The notes: generated by a model from the letters alone, not told the origin. A stretch of DNA of 16,699 nucleotides from DASUFH01 sp036274645 (GCA_036274645.1 DASUFH010000322.1:1-16699), one strand, 5' to 3'; numbered from the stretch's first letter, positions 7,166 through 13,756 are shown. Numbers and translations: made by a program.

Positions 7166-7199
7166 TATTATTAGTAAACATGTTTACTGAAAAAGTCAA
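7166..7199. promoter_or_regulatory. Overlapping divergent promoters with a TetR operator
   Basis: A perfect 16-bp palindrome AGTAAACATGTTTACT occupies 7173-7188, and the tetR ATG is its centre (7180-7182). On the plus strand TATTAT (7166-7171) is a good -10 whose start site would fall at the tetR ATG. On the minus strand TTGACT (7199-7194), an 18-bp spacer and ACTAAT (7175-7170) form a promoter whose start falls next to the DCC ATG (7162). The palindrome therefore lies inside the minus promoter spacer and just after the plus -10, where a bound repressor would block both. Confidence 0.7.
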
Positions 7200-7932
7200 A
7201 CCCGAAACGTCGCCCGCCGACGCCGCCCCATCCGTCCCTCGCAAACGGGGCCGGCCGCCCGGCGTGACCGAGCAGGGACAGGACGCCCGGCAGCGGCTCT
7301 ATCGAACCGCGATCGATCTCATTCGACGGCGGGGGTATGAGGCGACCACCATGCGTGATGTCGCCAAGGCCGCGGGGGTGAGCGCCGGTCTCCTCTATCG
7401 GTACTTTCCGAGCAAGCGCGCCGTGGTGCTGGAGCTGTACGAGACGCTCTCCGACGAATACGCCGGACGCGCCGCCGCGATGCGCGCGGGAAAGTGGAGG
7501 GATCGGTTTCTCTTCGCGCTGGAAACCAGTCTCGATGTTCTTGCGCCACATCGCAACACGCTGCGCGCGCTGACCTCGACATTGATTGGCGACGAGTCGG
7601 AAGGTGTGTTCGCGCCCGGCGCGACCCCGTGCCGGATCCGGGTTGAACGGGTGTTCCACCTGGCTGTGGCCGAAGCCAGCGACGCGCCGCACGCTTCCGT
7701 GGTTGCGCCGCTCGGGCGGATTCTCTATCTGGCGCACATGGCGGTGATCCTGTGGTGGCTCCTCGACCGGAGTCCGAAGCAGCGGGCCACGACCGCGCTG
7801 CTGGCGCTCATGCGCGGCGCCATTCCCTCGTTTGCGCTTGCGCTTCGCCTGGGCCCGACACGGAGTCTGGTCCGGTCATTCGACGCGCTGTTCCGGGAAG
7901 CGCTATTCGACGACTGGAAGGAAGAGGGATGA
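7180..7932 (+). CDS. TetR/AcrR-family transcriptional regulator
   Basis: 250 residues. An N-terminal arm (1-34) contains RKRGRPPG at 21-28, an AT-hook-like basic patch. A typical TetR DNA-binding domain follows: RLYRTAIDLIRRRGYEATT, then the helix-turn-helix MRDVAKAAGVSAGLLYRYFP around 57-77 and SKRAVVLELYETL. The remaining 170 residues are the ligand and dimerisation domain, with no recognised inducer. The start is the ATG inside the operator palindrome; no SD is present, consistent with a leaderless mRNA. The divergent DCC gene (and formerly its epimerase partner) is the likely target, plus autoregulation. The 3' end runs up to a long hairpin repeat shared with the convergent ABC gene. Confidence 0.88.
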   Translation: MFTEKVKPETSPADAAPSVPRKRGRPPGVTEQGQDARQRLYRTAIDLIRRRGYEATTMRDVAKAAGVSAGLLYRYFPSKRAVVLELYETLSDEYAGRAAAMRAGKWRDRFLFALETSLDVLAPHRNTLRALTSTLIGDESEGVFAPGATPCRIRVERVFHLAVAEASDAPHASVVAPLGRILYLAHMAVILWWLLDRSPKQRATTALLALMRGAIPSFALALRLGPTRSLVRSFDALFREALFDDWKEEG

Positions 7933-7933
7933 A

Positions 7934-7986
7934 GCCTGCTTGCAGGGGCGGTCGTAAACAGTCATAAACCGCCCCTGCAACCAGGC
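7934..7986. repeat. REP-like palindrome, copy 2, likely bidirectional terminator
   Basis: Stem GCCTG-c-TTGCAGGGGCGGT (7934-7952) pairs with ACCGCCCCTGCAA-c-CAGGC (7968-7986): 18 pairs and one C-C mismatch around a 15-nt loop. It fills the whole gap between the tetR stop (7932) and the ABC ATPase stop (7987). It shares the core of the palindromes at 61-85 and 16511-16550. No U-tract follows, so a role as a 3'-end stabiliser or factor-dependent terminator is as likely as intrinsic termination. Confidence 0.75.
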
Positions 7987-8736
7987 TCAAATTGTTTCCG
8001 TAATTCGCGCCGGAGCCGCCGCCGCCCGCTCGGTCGCTTCATCGAACTCGATACACCCGTCTTTGATACCGATGACCCGATGCGCGTACGCGGCGATGTC
8101 GCGCTCGTGCGTGACGAGCACGATGGTGTTTCCGGATTCGTGCAGGCGATCGAAGAGTTTCATGATCTCGACGCCCGTCTTTGAATCGAGATTGCCGGTC
8201 GGCTCATCCGCCAGGACGATGGACGGGTTCGTCACCAGGGCGCGCGCGATCGCGACGCGCTGGCGTTGTCCACCGCTGAGCTCATTGGGGCGATGATCCA
8301 TTCGGTCGCCGAGTTCCACGAGTTCGAGCGTGGAGCGCGCTTTCTGCAGCCGTTCGCGCGTCGACATTCCGCTGTAGACGAGCGGCAGTTCCACGTTTTG
8401 CAGCGCGGTTGAGCGGGGCAGCAGATTGAAGGTCTGGAAGACGAACCCGATTTCGCGGTTCCGGATCCGGGCGAGTTCATCGTCGTTCATCTGGCTGACG
8501 AGGCGCCCGTTGAGCCAGTAGGTTCCGCGTGACGGCGTATCCAGGCAGCCGATCAGATTCATCAACGTCGATTTGCCGGATCCCGACGGACCCATGATGG
8601 CGACATATTCGTTCCGGCGAATCGCGAACGTCACGCCGCGCAGAGCGTGAACCTCGTTCGCCCCCATCTCGTACGTCTTCCACAGATCTTCGGTACGGAT
8701 GATCGCCTCGCTGGCTGAAGTCGCGGCGCCGGTCAT
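7987..8736 (-). CDS. ABC transporter ATP-binding protein, MacB/LolD type
   Basis: A 249-residue cytoplasmic ATPase. Walker A is GPSGSGKST (49-57), the Q-loop is at FVFQTFNLLP (98-107), the signature is LSGGQ (153-157), Walker B with the catalytic Glu is IVLADEP (173-179), and the H-loop is in LVTHERD. The W-x-x-YEMG-x-x-x-VHAL-x-GV N-terminus is characteristic of the MacB/LolD/FtsE-like subfamily that powers mechanotransmission rather than membrane transport proper. Its ATG overlaps the adaptor's stop as ATGA (8733-8736), so the two are translationally coupled. The permease gene that normally follows is missing: a hairpin and a convergent tetR come next. Confidence 0.92.
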   Translation of the reverse strand: MTGAATSASEAIIRTEDLWKTYEMGANEVHALRGVTFAIRRNEYVAIMGPSGSGKSTLMNLIGCLDTPSRGTYWLNGRLVSQMNDDELARIRNREIGFVFQTFNLLPRSTALQNVELPLVYSGMSTRERLQKARSTLELVELGDRMDHRPNELSGGQRQRVAIARALVTNPSIVLADEPTGNLDSKTGVEIMKLFDRLHESGNTIVLVTHERDIAAYAHRVIGIKDGCIEFDEATERAAAAPARITETI

Positions 8737-10070
8737 TTCTCTTCTTCAATCCGGATCCGCGCGTCGTCTTTGAGCGCGCGCAGCGCCTGAAAGCTGCCGG
8801 TGACGATCGTTTCGCCTTCCGTGACTCCTTCGAGGACTTCGATGTCGGCGGTCCCGGCGATGCCGGTCTTCACCGGCCGGAAGAACGCGCGGTCGCGTTC
8901 CACCACGAACACGCCTTCGCGTTCGGTCTTCTTCGCCGACTCCGGGCCGCCGTCGAGTTCACGCACAGTCAGCGCCTGAATGGGAATCGTGACGACGCGC
9001 TCCCGCGCCGCGGTCGCGATCGCGGCGGTTGCCGACAATCCGGGCCGCAGTTCGGCGGGCGGATCATCGAGGGTGATGACGACCTTGAATTCGCGCGCCT
9101 CCTGGATGCCGGCGTTCAGGTTGGATGACGCGAGCGCGCTGTTCCCGATTTCGGAAACCCAGCCGCCAAGCACGCGGCCGGCGAGGGCGTCGACTTTGAC
9201 TTCGGCTCTCTGGCCGAGCTTGACGTTGACGATATCGGTTTCATCGACACGCGCCTCCGCGGTGATGACGGACATATCCGCAATCGTCATCAGCGTGGTT
9301 CCCGGCTGGTTCTGCACGCCGACAATGGCGATCTCGCCTTCGTTGACGGGCAGCCGCGTGATGATTCCGTCGAGGGGAGAAACGATCGTCGTCTTGTCCA
9401 GCTGGTCCCGCGCCCGGGTCAGCGTGGCCTCCTGCTGGGCAAGACGCATGGAAAGCGAGGCGGACTGGCGGGCGGTCTGTTCCGCCTGCGCCTGTGTCTG
9501 CAGCAGACGCGCCCGCGCCGCGCTCACCTGCGCGGCCGCCGCGTCCAGATCGCTTTTCGCGCGATCGAACTGCTCGCGGGAGATCAGGCCGTCACGGCTC
9601 AACTGCTGGACACGATTGAACGCCGTCTGGGCGCGCGACTGCTCCACCTCCACGCGCGCCACCTCCGCGCGCGCCGACACGATGGCCGCTTCCGCCGATC
9701 GCTGTTGCGCGCTCATCCCTTCCAGGTCCGCTTCGGAAGCCTCGAGGCCGGCGGCCGCGGATCGCACATCCGCCTCCATCTGGATCGACTCCAGACGGAT
9801 CAGCAGGTCGCCCCTCTTCACCCGATCGCCTTCCTTCACGAGCAGACGCTGGATGCGCCCGAACGCGTTCGAACTGATGTTCACGTACTTCTTCGGTTTG
9901 ATTTCGCCGTTGGCCGACACGGTCTGCGTCAGGTCCATGCGCGTCACCTGTCCGACGCGAACCTCCACGACATCGCGATCGCGATAGTAGACGTAGCCGA
10001 AGTAGCCCAGCGTCGAAACGATCGCCACCAGTGGCGCGAGAATGGCGAACGCTCTGCCCGTCCTTGTCAT
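8733..10070 (-). CDS. MacA/HlyD-type periplasmic adaptor subunit
   Basis: 445 residues. One N-terminal membrane anchor (about 8-28, FAILAPLVAIVSTLGYFGYVYY) is followed by the first half of the lipoyl domain (NGEIKPKKYVNISSNAFGRIQRLLVKEGDRVKRGDLL). A long Ala/Gln/Glu/Arg-rich coiled-coil hairpin spans about 90-215, then comes the second lipoyl half (TTIVSPLDGIITRLPVNEGEI), the beta-barrel (about 270-350) and a membrane-proximal tail. This is the usual tripartite efflux/ABC adaptor. The start has GAGGA upstream (minus strand). Its leader would contain the three-way-junction element at 10088-10144. Partner: the ATPase immediately downstream; permease and outer-membrane channel are not in the window. 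Confidence 0.9.
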   Translation of the reverse strand: MTRTGRAFAILAPLVAIVSTLGYFGYVYYRDRDVVEVRVGQVTRMDLTQTVSANGEIKPKKYVNISSNAFGRIQRLLVKEGDRVKRGDLLIRLESIQMEADVRSAAAGLEASEADLEGMSAQQRSAEAAIVSARAEVARVEVEQSRAQTAFNRVQQLSRDGLISREQFDRAKSDLDAAAAQVSAARARLLQTQAQAEQTARQSASLSMRLAQQEATLTRARDQLDKTTIVSPLDGIITRLPVNEGEIAIVGVQNQPGTTLMTIADMSVITAEARVDETDIVNVKLGQRAEVKVDALAGRVLGGWVSEIGNSALASSNLNAGIQEAREFKVVITLDDPPAELRPGLSATAAIATAARERVVTIPIQALTVRELDGGPESAKKTEREGVFVVERDRAFFRPVKTGIAGTADIEVLEGVTEGETIVTGSFQALRALKDDARIRIEEEK

Positions 10071-10087
10071 GCGATCCTCATCGTGTT

Positions 10088-10144
10088 CATCGCTCCTCGC
10101 GACTCACGAGGAATTCTCGGAGCCAAAAAATCTCCGAAGCGATG
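10088..10144 (-). promoter_or_regulatory. Possible three-way-junction RNA element in the adaptor-gene leader
   Basis: An outer 7-bp stem (CATCGCT 10088-10094, AGCGATG 10138-10144) encloses two hairpins: CCTCG/CGAGG (10095-10099, 10107-10111, 7-nt loop) and TCGGAG/CTCCGA (10117-10122, 10132-10137, 9-nt loop). All stems are perfect Watson-Crick. On the minus strand the fold would end about ten bases before the adaptor gene's Shine-Dalgarno site, a good place for a cis-regulatory element. It matches no riboswitch class that I recognise. Strand assignment is inferred; the symmetry allows either. Confidence 0.4.
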
Positions 10145-10155
10145 CGATTTTTGTT

Positions 10156-10184
10156 TTGAAATTTTTTGTGACATGACTTAAAAA
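10156..10184 (+). promoter_or_regulatory. Sigma-70-type promoter for the lysine-rich micropeptide gene
   Basis: TTGAAA (10156-10161) is separated by 17 bp from TAAAAA (10179-10184): five of six and four of six matches to consensus at ideal spacing, in a locally AT-rich stretch unlike the surrounding GC-rich DNA. Transcription would begin near 10191, giving a leader of about 70 nt and a transcript of about 170 nt to the terminator. Confidence 0.55.
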
Positions 10185-10259
10185 TAGTCGTACCAATGAA
10201 GCTTACCCGTAAGAGGTGAGCAATAGTGGTGAAGAGAAAGGATCGGAGGTGAAGTAAAG

Positions 10260-10316
10260 ATGCCCACGAAGAAAGCTCCTGCGAAGAAGAAGCCGGCAAC
10301 GAAGAAGAAGAAGTAA
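10260..10316 (+). CDS. 18-aa lysine-rich, histone-H1-tail-like micropeptide
   Basis: The ORF encodes MPTKKAPAKKKPATKKKK: nine of 18 residues are Lys, the rest nearly all Ala, Pro and Thr. This is the composition of histone H1-like tails (KKAPAKK repeats) found on some bacterial nucleoid proteins. It is complete by itself: GGAGGT (10245-10250) lies nine bases before the ATG, TAA closes it, and a strong intrinsic terminator follows 18 bp later. A promoter fits upstream. No in-frame start exists farther up (in-frame TGA at 10230), so it is not the tail of a longer gene. Possible roles are binding DNA, RNA or acidic polymer; this is inference. It could also be a short regulatory RNA with a fortuitous ORF, but the SD, start and terminator arrangement argues for translation. 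Confidence 0.65.
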   Translation: MPTKKAPAKKKPATKKKK

Positions 10317-10334
10317 GCCGGACGGAATCAAAAG

Positions 10335-10363
10335 AGCCCCGCGCAATGCGGGGCTTTTTTTTT
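10335..10363 (+). terminator. Intrinsic terminator, probably bidirectional
   Basis: AGCCCCGC (10335-10342) pairs perfectly with GCGGGGCT (10348-10355) around a 5-nt loop, followed by nine T (10355-10363). It ends the micropeptide transcript. Read from the other strand, the same hairpin is followed by CTTTTG and lies just past the stop of the phosphatase gene (10379), so it may also end the siroheme operon. Confidence 0.9.
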
Positions 10364-10378
10364 GCTTCTTCACGACCC

Positions 10379-11188
10379 TCACTGTTTCCGCCCCGATCGC
10401 AGAATGCTAAGAATCTCACCATGCAGCGCCGGCGTGGCCGAACTGAGCAGGCTGGAACGCCACACGATGTTTTCCCGCTGTCCTTCAAGATCGGTCACGA
10501 CACCGCCCGCTTCCTCCACGCACGGCACAATCGCGGCGATATCCCAGGGATTCATGATCGCGTCCACTGCGGCGTCCAGCCGGCCCTCGGCGACCAGCGC
10601 GTGCTGCACGCAGTCGCTGACGAAGCGGAACCGTCGCGCGTGGCGGATCAGAGCGCTGAGCTTGTAGCATGGCCCCGATGGCGCCGGATCGATGTCCGAC
10701 GGGTTGACGCCGCAGGCTGAAAGATACGCGCTCCGCACGTCGGTGGTCCCGGCGGCACGCGCCGGTTGCGGCGCCTCATCCCGCAACCGCATCCAGCAAC
10801 CGGAGCCCCTCGCGGCGTACACCGTCTCGCCCATCGCGGGGAAGTGAATGACGCCGGCCTGCGGCTCGCCGTTCTCCAGATATCCGATCAGCGTGCCGAA
10901 GATCGGCAGACCCAGCGCGAACGAACGTGTGCCGTCGATCGGATCGAGCACCCAGAGCGGCTCGCGTGTGGGCGAATCCGGTCCGCCATACTCTTCGCCG
11001 AGCACCTGATGTCCCGGCATGCGTTTCGCGATGATCTCGCGCATCACTTCCTCGGCTCGCCGATCCGCGTCGGTGACCTCCGTGCCGTCGGGCTTCCAGT
11101 GGACGGCGCACTTCCTGTAGACGGGAAGGATCTCCGCTTCGGCGGCCTGAGCCAGGGAAAGCGCAAATTCGAGGATGTCGTTCTTCAT
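10379..11188 (-). CDS. Inositol-monophosphatase family phosphatase (HisN/SuhB-like)
   Basis: A 269-residue Mg-dependent phosphomonoesterase fold. Metal-site motifs are all present: GEE (64-66), WVLDPIDGTRSF (79-90, with Asp82 and Asp85) and NPWDIAA (213-219, with Asp216). DGTEVTDADRRAEE (34-47) is the usual N-terminal block. The DPIDGTRSF variant and the YLSACG-type middle are closer to histidinol-phosphate phosphatase (HisN) than to true inositol phosphatases, but substrate cannot be fixed by eye. The ATG overlaps the cobA stop as ATGA (11185-11188), so it is co-translated with the siroheme genes. It is the last gene of that operon, ending just before the bidirectional terminator. Confidence 0.87.
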   Translation of the reverse strand: MKNDILEFALSLAQAAEAEILPVYRKCAVHWKPDGTEVTDADRRAEEVMREIIAKRMPGHQVLGEEYGGPDSPTREPLWVLDPIDGTRSFALGLPIFGTLIGYLENGEPQAGVIHFPAMGETVYAARGSGCWMRLRDEAPQPARAAGTTDVRSAYLSACGVNPSDIDPAPSGPCYKLSALIRHARRFRFVSDCVQHALVAEGRLDAAVDAIMNPWDIAAIVPCVEEAGGVVTDLEGQRENIVWRSSLLSSATPALHGEILSILRSGRKQ

Positions 11189-11934
11189 AACGTGTTGTGT
11201 GAACCTGAATCCGGCGGAACAGCCACGCTGCCCACGAGCAGCAGCGCCGGAGTTTTCAAATCGGCGGCGGATTGCGTGATCGTGGCGAGCGCGCCGAAAC
11301 GAATCTCCTGGTTCGGCCCGGTCGCGCGCGAGATGACCACCGCGGGAAGATCACCGGCGCAACCGCTTTCCAGAAGAAAGCCGGTGATCGCGTCGAGGCG
11401 TCCGAGTCCCATCAGCGCGACGACCGCGCCGCCGGCGCGCGCGAGCTCCGCGGCGGCGCGCCACTCCGCGCTGTCAAAGCTCATCGACCGGGAAGCCGCA
11501 AGCACCATGAATCCGTGCGCGCGATCGCGGCGGGTCAGCGCAATTCCGGCGGCGGCGGGCGCGGCGGTCACACTCGTCACTCCGGGAACGAGTTCGAAGG
11601 GGACGCCGGCGGCCGCGAGCGCGGCCATTTCTTCGCCGACGCGGCCGAATACCATCGGGTCGCCGCCCTGCAGACGGCAGACGCGTTTTCCGGCGCGCGC
11701 ATGTTCGATCATCAGTCGATGAATCTCGCGCTGCAGCGCCTCCTCCTGACCGAACCGTTTGCCGACGTCAACGATGACCGCGCCCGGTTGCGCATGTTCG
11801 AGCAACGCGGCGGCGACGAGGCGGTCGTGCAGGATGACGTCGGCGCGCCGGATGCGGTCGAGTCCCTTGACGGTGATGAGATCCGGATCCCCGGGTCCCG
11901 CGCCGACGATACTCACCATGCCCATGTTCTTCAT
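11185..11934 (-). CDS. cobA: Uroporphyrinogen-III C-methyltransferase
   Basis: Adds two SAM-derived methyl groups (C2 and C7) to uroporphyrinogen III, giving precorrin-2. 249 residues, a stand-alone SUMT domain. VSIVGAGPGDPDLITVKG (7-24) is the SAM-binding P-loop-like motif. LHDRLV, GKRFGQEEALQREI, VCRLQGGDPMVFGR and ELVPGVTSVTAAPAAAGIALTRR are the other family blocks, and a C-terminal VALMGLGRL follows. The GDP(M/F)xFGR catalytic region is intact. The ATG overlaps the preceding dehydrogenase stop by 4 bp (ATGA, 11931-11934). It would hand precorrin-2 to the product of the upstream gene. Confidence 0.93.
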   Translation of the reverse strand: MKNMGMVSIVGAGPGDPDLITVKGLDRIRRADVILHDRLVAAALLEHAQPGAVIVDVGKRFGQEEALQREIHRLMIEHARAGKRVCRLQGGDPMVFGRVGEEMAALAAAGVPFELVPGVTSVTAAPAAAGIALTRRDRAHGFMVLAASRSMSFDSAEWRAAAELARAGGAVVALMGLGRLDAITGFLLESGCAGDLPAVVISRATGPNQEIRFGALATITQSAADLKTPALLLVGSVAVPPDSGSHNTL

Positions 11935-12569
11935 GACCCTGCGTCCAGCCCCATTAATCGACGAGCGCGTGTCAGCGCGCCCGCATCGTCGTATTCCCGG
12001 ATCCAGTCGAGAATGCCGGACGCGATGACGCGCTCAAAGGCGCGCTTGCGTTCTTCGGCGTCCGCCAGCCGGCAGCGCGCTTCTTCGCGCAGCGACCCGA
12101 GCACGCGCGCCACTCGCGCGACATCGTCCGGCAGCATGCCCTCGATGCGCGCCCGCAGGGCAGCGGCCAGCGCGGGACTCTGACCGGAGGTGGAGACGGC
12201 CACGACGACATCGCCGCGCCGCGCGATCGACGGCACGATGAAGTCGCACAGGTCCGGCTGATCGACCACGTTGACCAGTACATGGCGCCGGGCGCCGGAC
12301 GCGTGGGCCGCCTGCTGCGTGGCCGGATCGTCGGTTGCGGCGACCACCAGCCAGTGACCGTCGACATCGGAATCCTCAAACGGTTTCAACTTCAGCGTGA
12401 CCGTTCCGGCCGCGCTCCACTCCAGCAACCGTGGCGTCGCCTCCGGAGCAACCACGGTGACGCGCGCGCCCGCTTCGACAAGCGTCTCGACTTTGCGCTC
12501 AGCCACCGCGCCGCCGCCCACCACCAGGGTGGATCGTCCCTGCAGGTTTATGAAGACGGGGTAGTACAT
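11931..12569 (-). CDS. Precorrin-2 dehydrogenase / sirohydrochlorin ferrochelatase (CysG N-domain, Met8-like)
   Basis: 212 residues, matching the CysG N-terminal unit without the methyltransferase half, which is encoded separately next door. YYPVFINLQGRSTLVVGGGAVAERKVETLVEAGARVTVVAP is the NAD-binding Rossmann start. VVAATDDPATQQAAHASG and LVNVVDQPDLCDFIVPSIARRGDVVVAVSTSGQSPALAAALRARIE are the standard central blocks, and the rest is the helical dimerisation part. It oxidises precorrin-2 to sirohydrochlorin with NAD; family members may also insert iron, and no separate ferrochelatase is seen here. Its first 22 bases overlap the 3' end of hemD; this start is kept because the family begins at MYYPVF-like sequence. 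Confidence 0.9.
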   Translation of the reverse strand: MYYPVFINLQGRSTLVVGGGAVAERKVETLVEAGARVTVVAPEATPRLLEWSAAGTVTLKLKPFEDSDVDGHWLVVAATDDPATQQAAHASGARRHVLVNVVDQPDLCDFIVPSIARRGDVVVAVSTSGQSPALAAALRARIEGMLPDDVARVARVLGSLREEARCRLADAEERKRAFERVIASGILDWIREYDDAGALTRARRLMGLDAGS

Positions 12570-13369
12570 TGGCTGCGTTTTCCGGCAAAGTACTCCGCCA
12601 TCGCGGAAACCATCGGGCCCATCTTGGGGTCCTCCGGCGTTACGGCGACGGGAAATCCGGTCGCCTCGATCGCTCGGGTCGTGACCTCGCCCACGGACAC
12701 CATGACGACATCGTTCCGCAGCCGGCTGCGCAGCGCGTCTTCGAGTCCGCGTTCCACGGCCGCCGCCAGAAGGAACTGGAGCTGTGGTCCGGTCGTGAAC
12801 GTGATGGCGTCAATGCGTCCCTCAAGGATCGCGTCGATGAGCCGCGACACTTCGCCGGCGTCGGAGGCCGGACGGTACCGGTAGATCGCAATTCCGGTCA
12901 CGCGCGCTCCCTGCGCCTCAAGCGCCCGGGTGAGTTCCACGTTTTCGGCCCCGTACAACTGGACGAGAACCGACTTGCCCCGCAGGTCTTCCTTCGACAT
13001 CGTCCGAATGATGCCTTCCGTCGTCGGCGCCTCCGCAACCCGGTCGATGCGCGCTCCCGCCCGCCGGAGCGCATTGACGGCTTTGGGCCCCCGCGCCAGC
13101 ACCACCGACCGGGCAAACGCTTCCGGCCGCGGCGCCGCGCGCATCAGAAAGTCCACGCCGACGCCGGTGTAGAAGATCACATAGTCCGCCGCGCCGGTTT
13201 CACACAGCGTCATGAAACGCTCAACGGCCCGGGCGTCTTCGACCGGCGTCTCCTCGAGCAGCGGACAAGACATGACGATCGCGCCCTGCCGTTCGAGCAA
13301 TTGGGTTAACTGCGCCGGGTAGCGGTGCTCCAGAGTGGCCACCCGGACTCCATCGAGAGGTCTGGACAT
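12548..13369 (-). CDS. hemD: Uroporphyrinogen-III synthase
   Basis: Closes hydroxymethylbilane with D-ring inversion to uroporphyrinogen III, the branch point for heme and siroheme. 273 residues in the typical poorly conserved two-lobe layout. Lobe one begins LDGVRVATLEHRYPAQLTQLLERQG and contains DYVIFYTGVGVDFLM. Lobe two contains KSVLVQLYGAENVELTRALEAQGARVTGIAIYRYRP, IDAITFTTGPQLQFLL and VVMVSVGEVTTRAIEATGFPVAVTPEDPKMGPMV. These paired T(G/T)-phi blocks and the PKMGPMV end identify the family. No good Shine-Dalgarno site precedes the ATG. First gene of the overlapping operon hemD - precorrin-2 dehydrogenase - cobA - phosphatase. Its upstream region is a large inverted repeat. Confidence 0.87.
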   Translation of the reverse strand: MSRPLDGVRVATLEHRYPAQLTQLLERQGAIVMSCPLLEETPVEDARAVERFMTLCETGAADYVIFYTGVGVDFLMRAAPRPEAFARSVVLARGPKAVNALRRAGARIDRVAEAPTTEGIIRTMSKEDLRGKSVLVQLYGAENVELTRALEAQGARVTGIAIYRYRPASDAGEVSRLIDAILEGRIDAITFTTGPQLQFLLAAAVERGLEDALRSRLRNDVVMVSVGEVTTRAIEATGFPVAVTPEDPKMGPMVSAMAEYFAGKRSQCTTPSS

Positions 13370-13424
13370 AGGCTCAGAGGAAGCTCTGAATGAGGGATGA
13401 TATCACGCTGGGGTTCGGGGCTTT

Positions 13425-13717
13425 CCCCTGGTTCCCCATTGTCCATTCCCTGTTGTCGATTTTGAAATCTGTTCCCGCCCCCCACTTATTCATTAATTGT
13501 TGGCTGTTCACTATTAACTGCTTCACTTTGCCATTTGTACTTCCGAATCCGGGGGCAAACCGGCCAACGAGACGTCAGCCGACAAACCGGCAAACCGACC
13601 AACGCGCGAATTGTTAAGTGAATCAGTTAATAGTGAACAGCCAACAATTAATGAATAAGTGGGGGCGGGAAGAAATTTCAAAATCGATAACAGGCAATGG
13701 AGAATGGGCAACCGGGG
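13425..13717. repeat. Large imperfect inverted repeat (MITE-like) with internal direct repeats
   Basis: Left arm 13425-13526 and right arm 13617-13717 are reverse complements. The inner 42 bases are perfect (13479-13520 against 13624-13665); the outer ~52 bases match with about seven differences and one gap. The spacer holds a 17-nt direct repeat (13555-13571 and 13590-13606, 15 of 17 identical). The arms are AT-richer than the flanks. A partial copy of the outer arm is at 22-57. No open frame resembling a transposase is present. This accounts for most of the 447-bp gap between hemD and acnA. Confidence 0.8.
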
Positions 13718-13756
13718 TCCCCCCCTCACTCCTCCTCCGCTTTTCCCGAAGCCTGC

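Noticed and set aside
8980..9987. A 335-codon plus-strand open frame antisense to the adaptor gene
   Set aside because: Its Ser/Arg/Ala-rich translation has no recognisable motif, and it lies wholly opposite a well-supported MacA-like gene; long antisense frames are expected in GC-rich coding DNA.
10766..12183. Long overlapping plus-strand frames opposite the phosphatase, cobA and precorrin-2 dehydrogenase genes
   Set aside because: They are antisense to a tightly overlapping operon with clear motifs, and their Arg/Ala/Ser-rich products look like random GC-rich translation.
13425..13717. CRISPR array
   Set aside because: The repeats are two long inverted arms plus one imperfect 17-nt direct pair, not regularly spaced identical direct repeats, and no cas gene is nearby.
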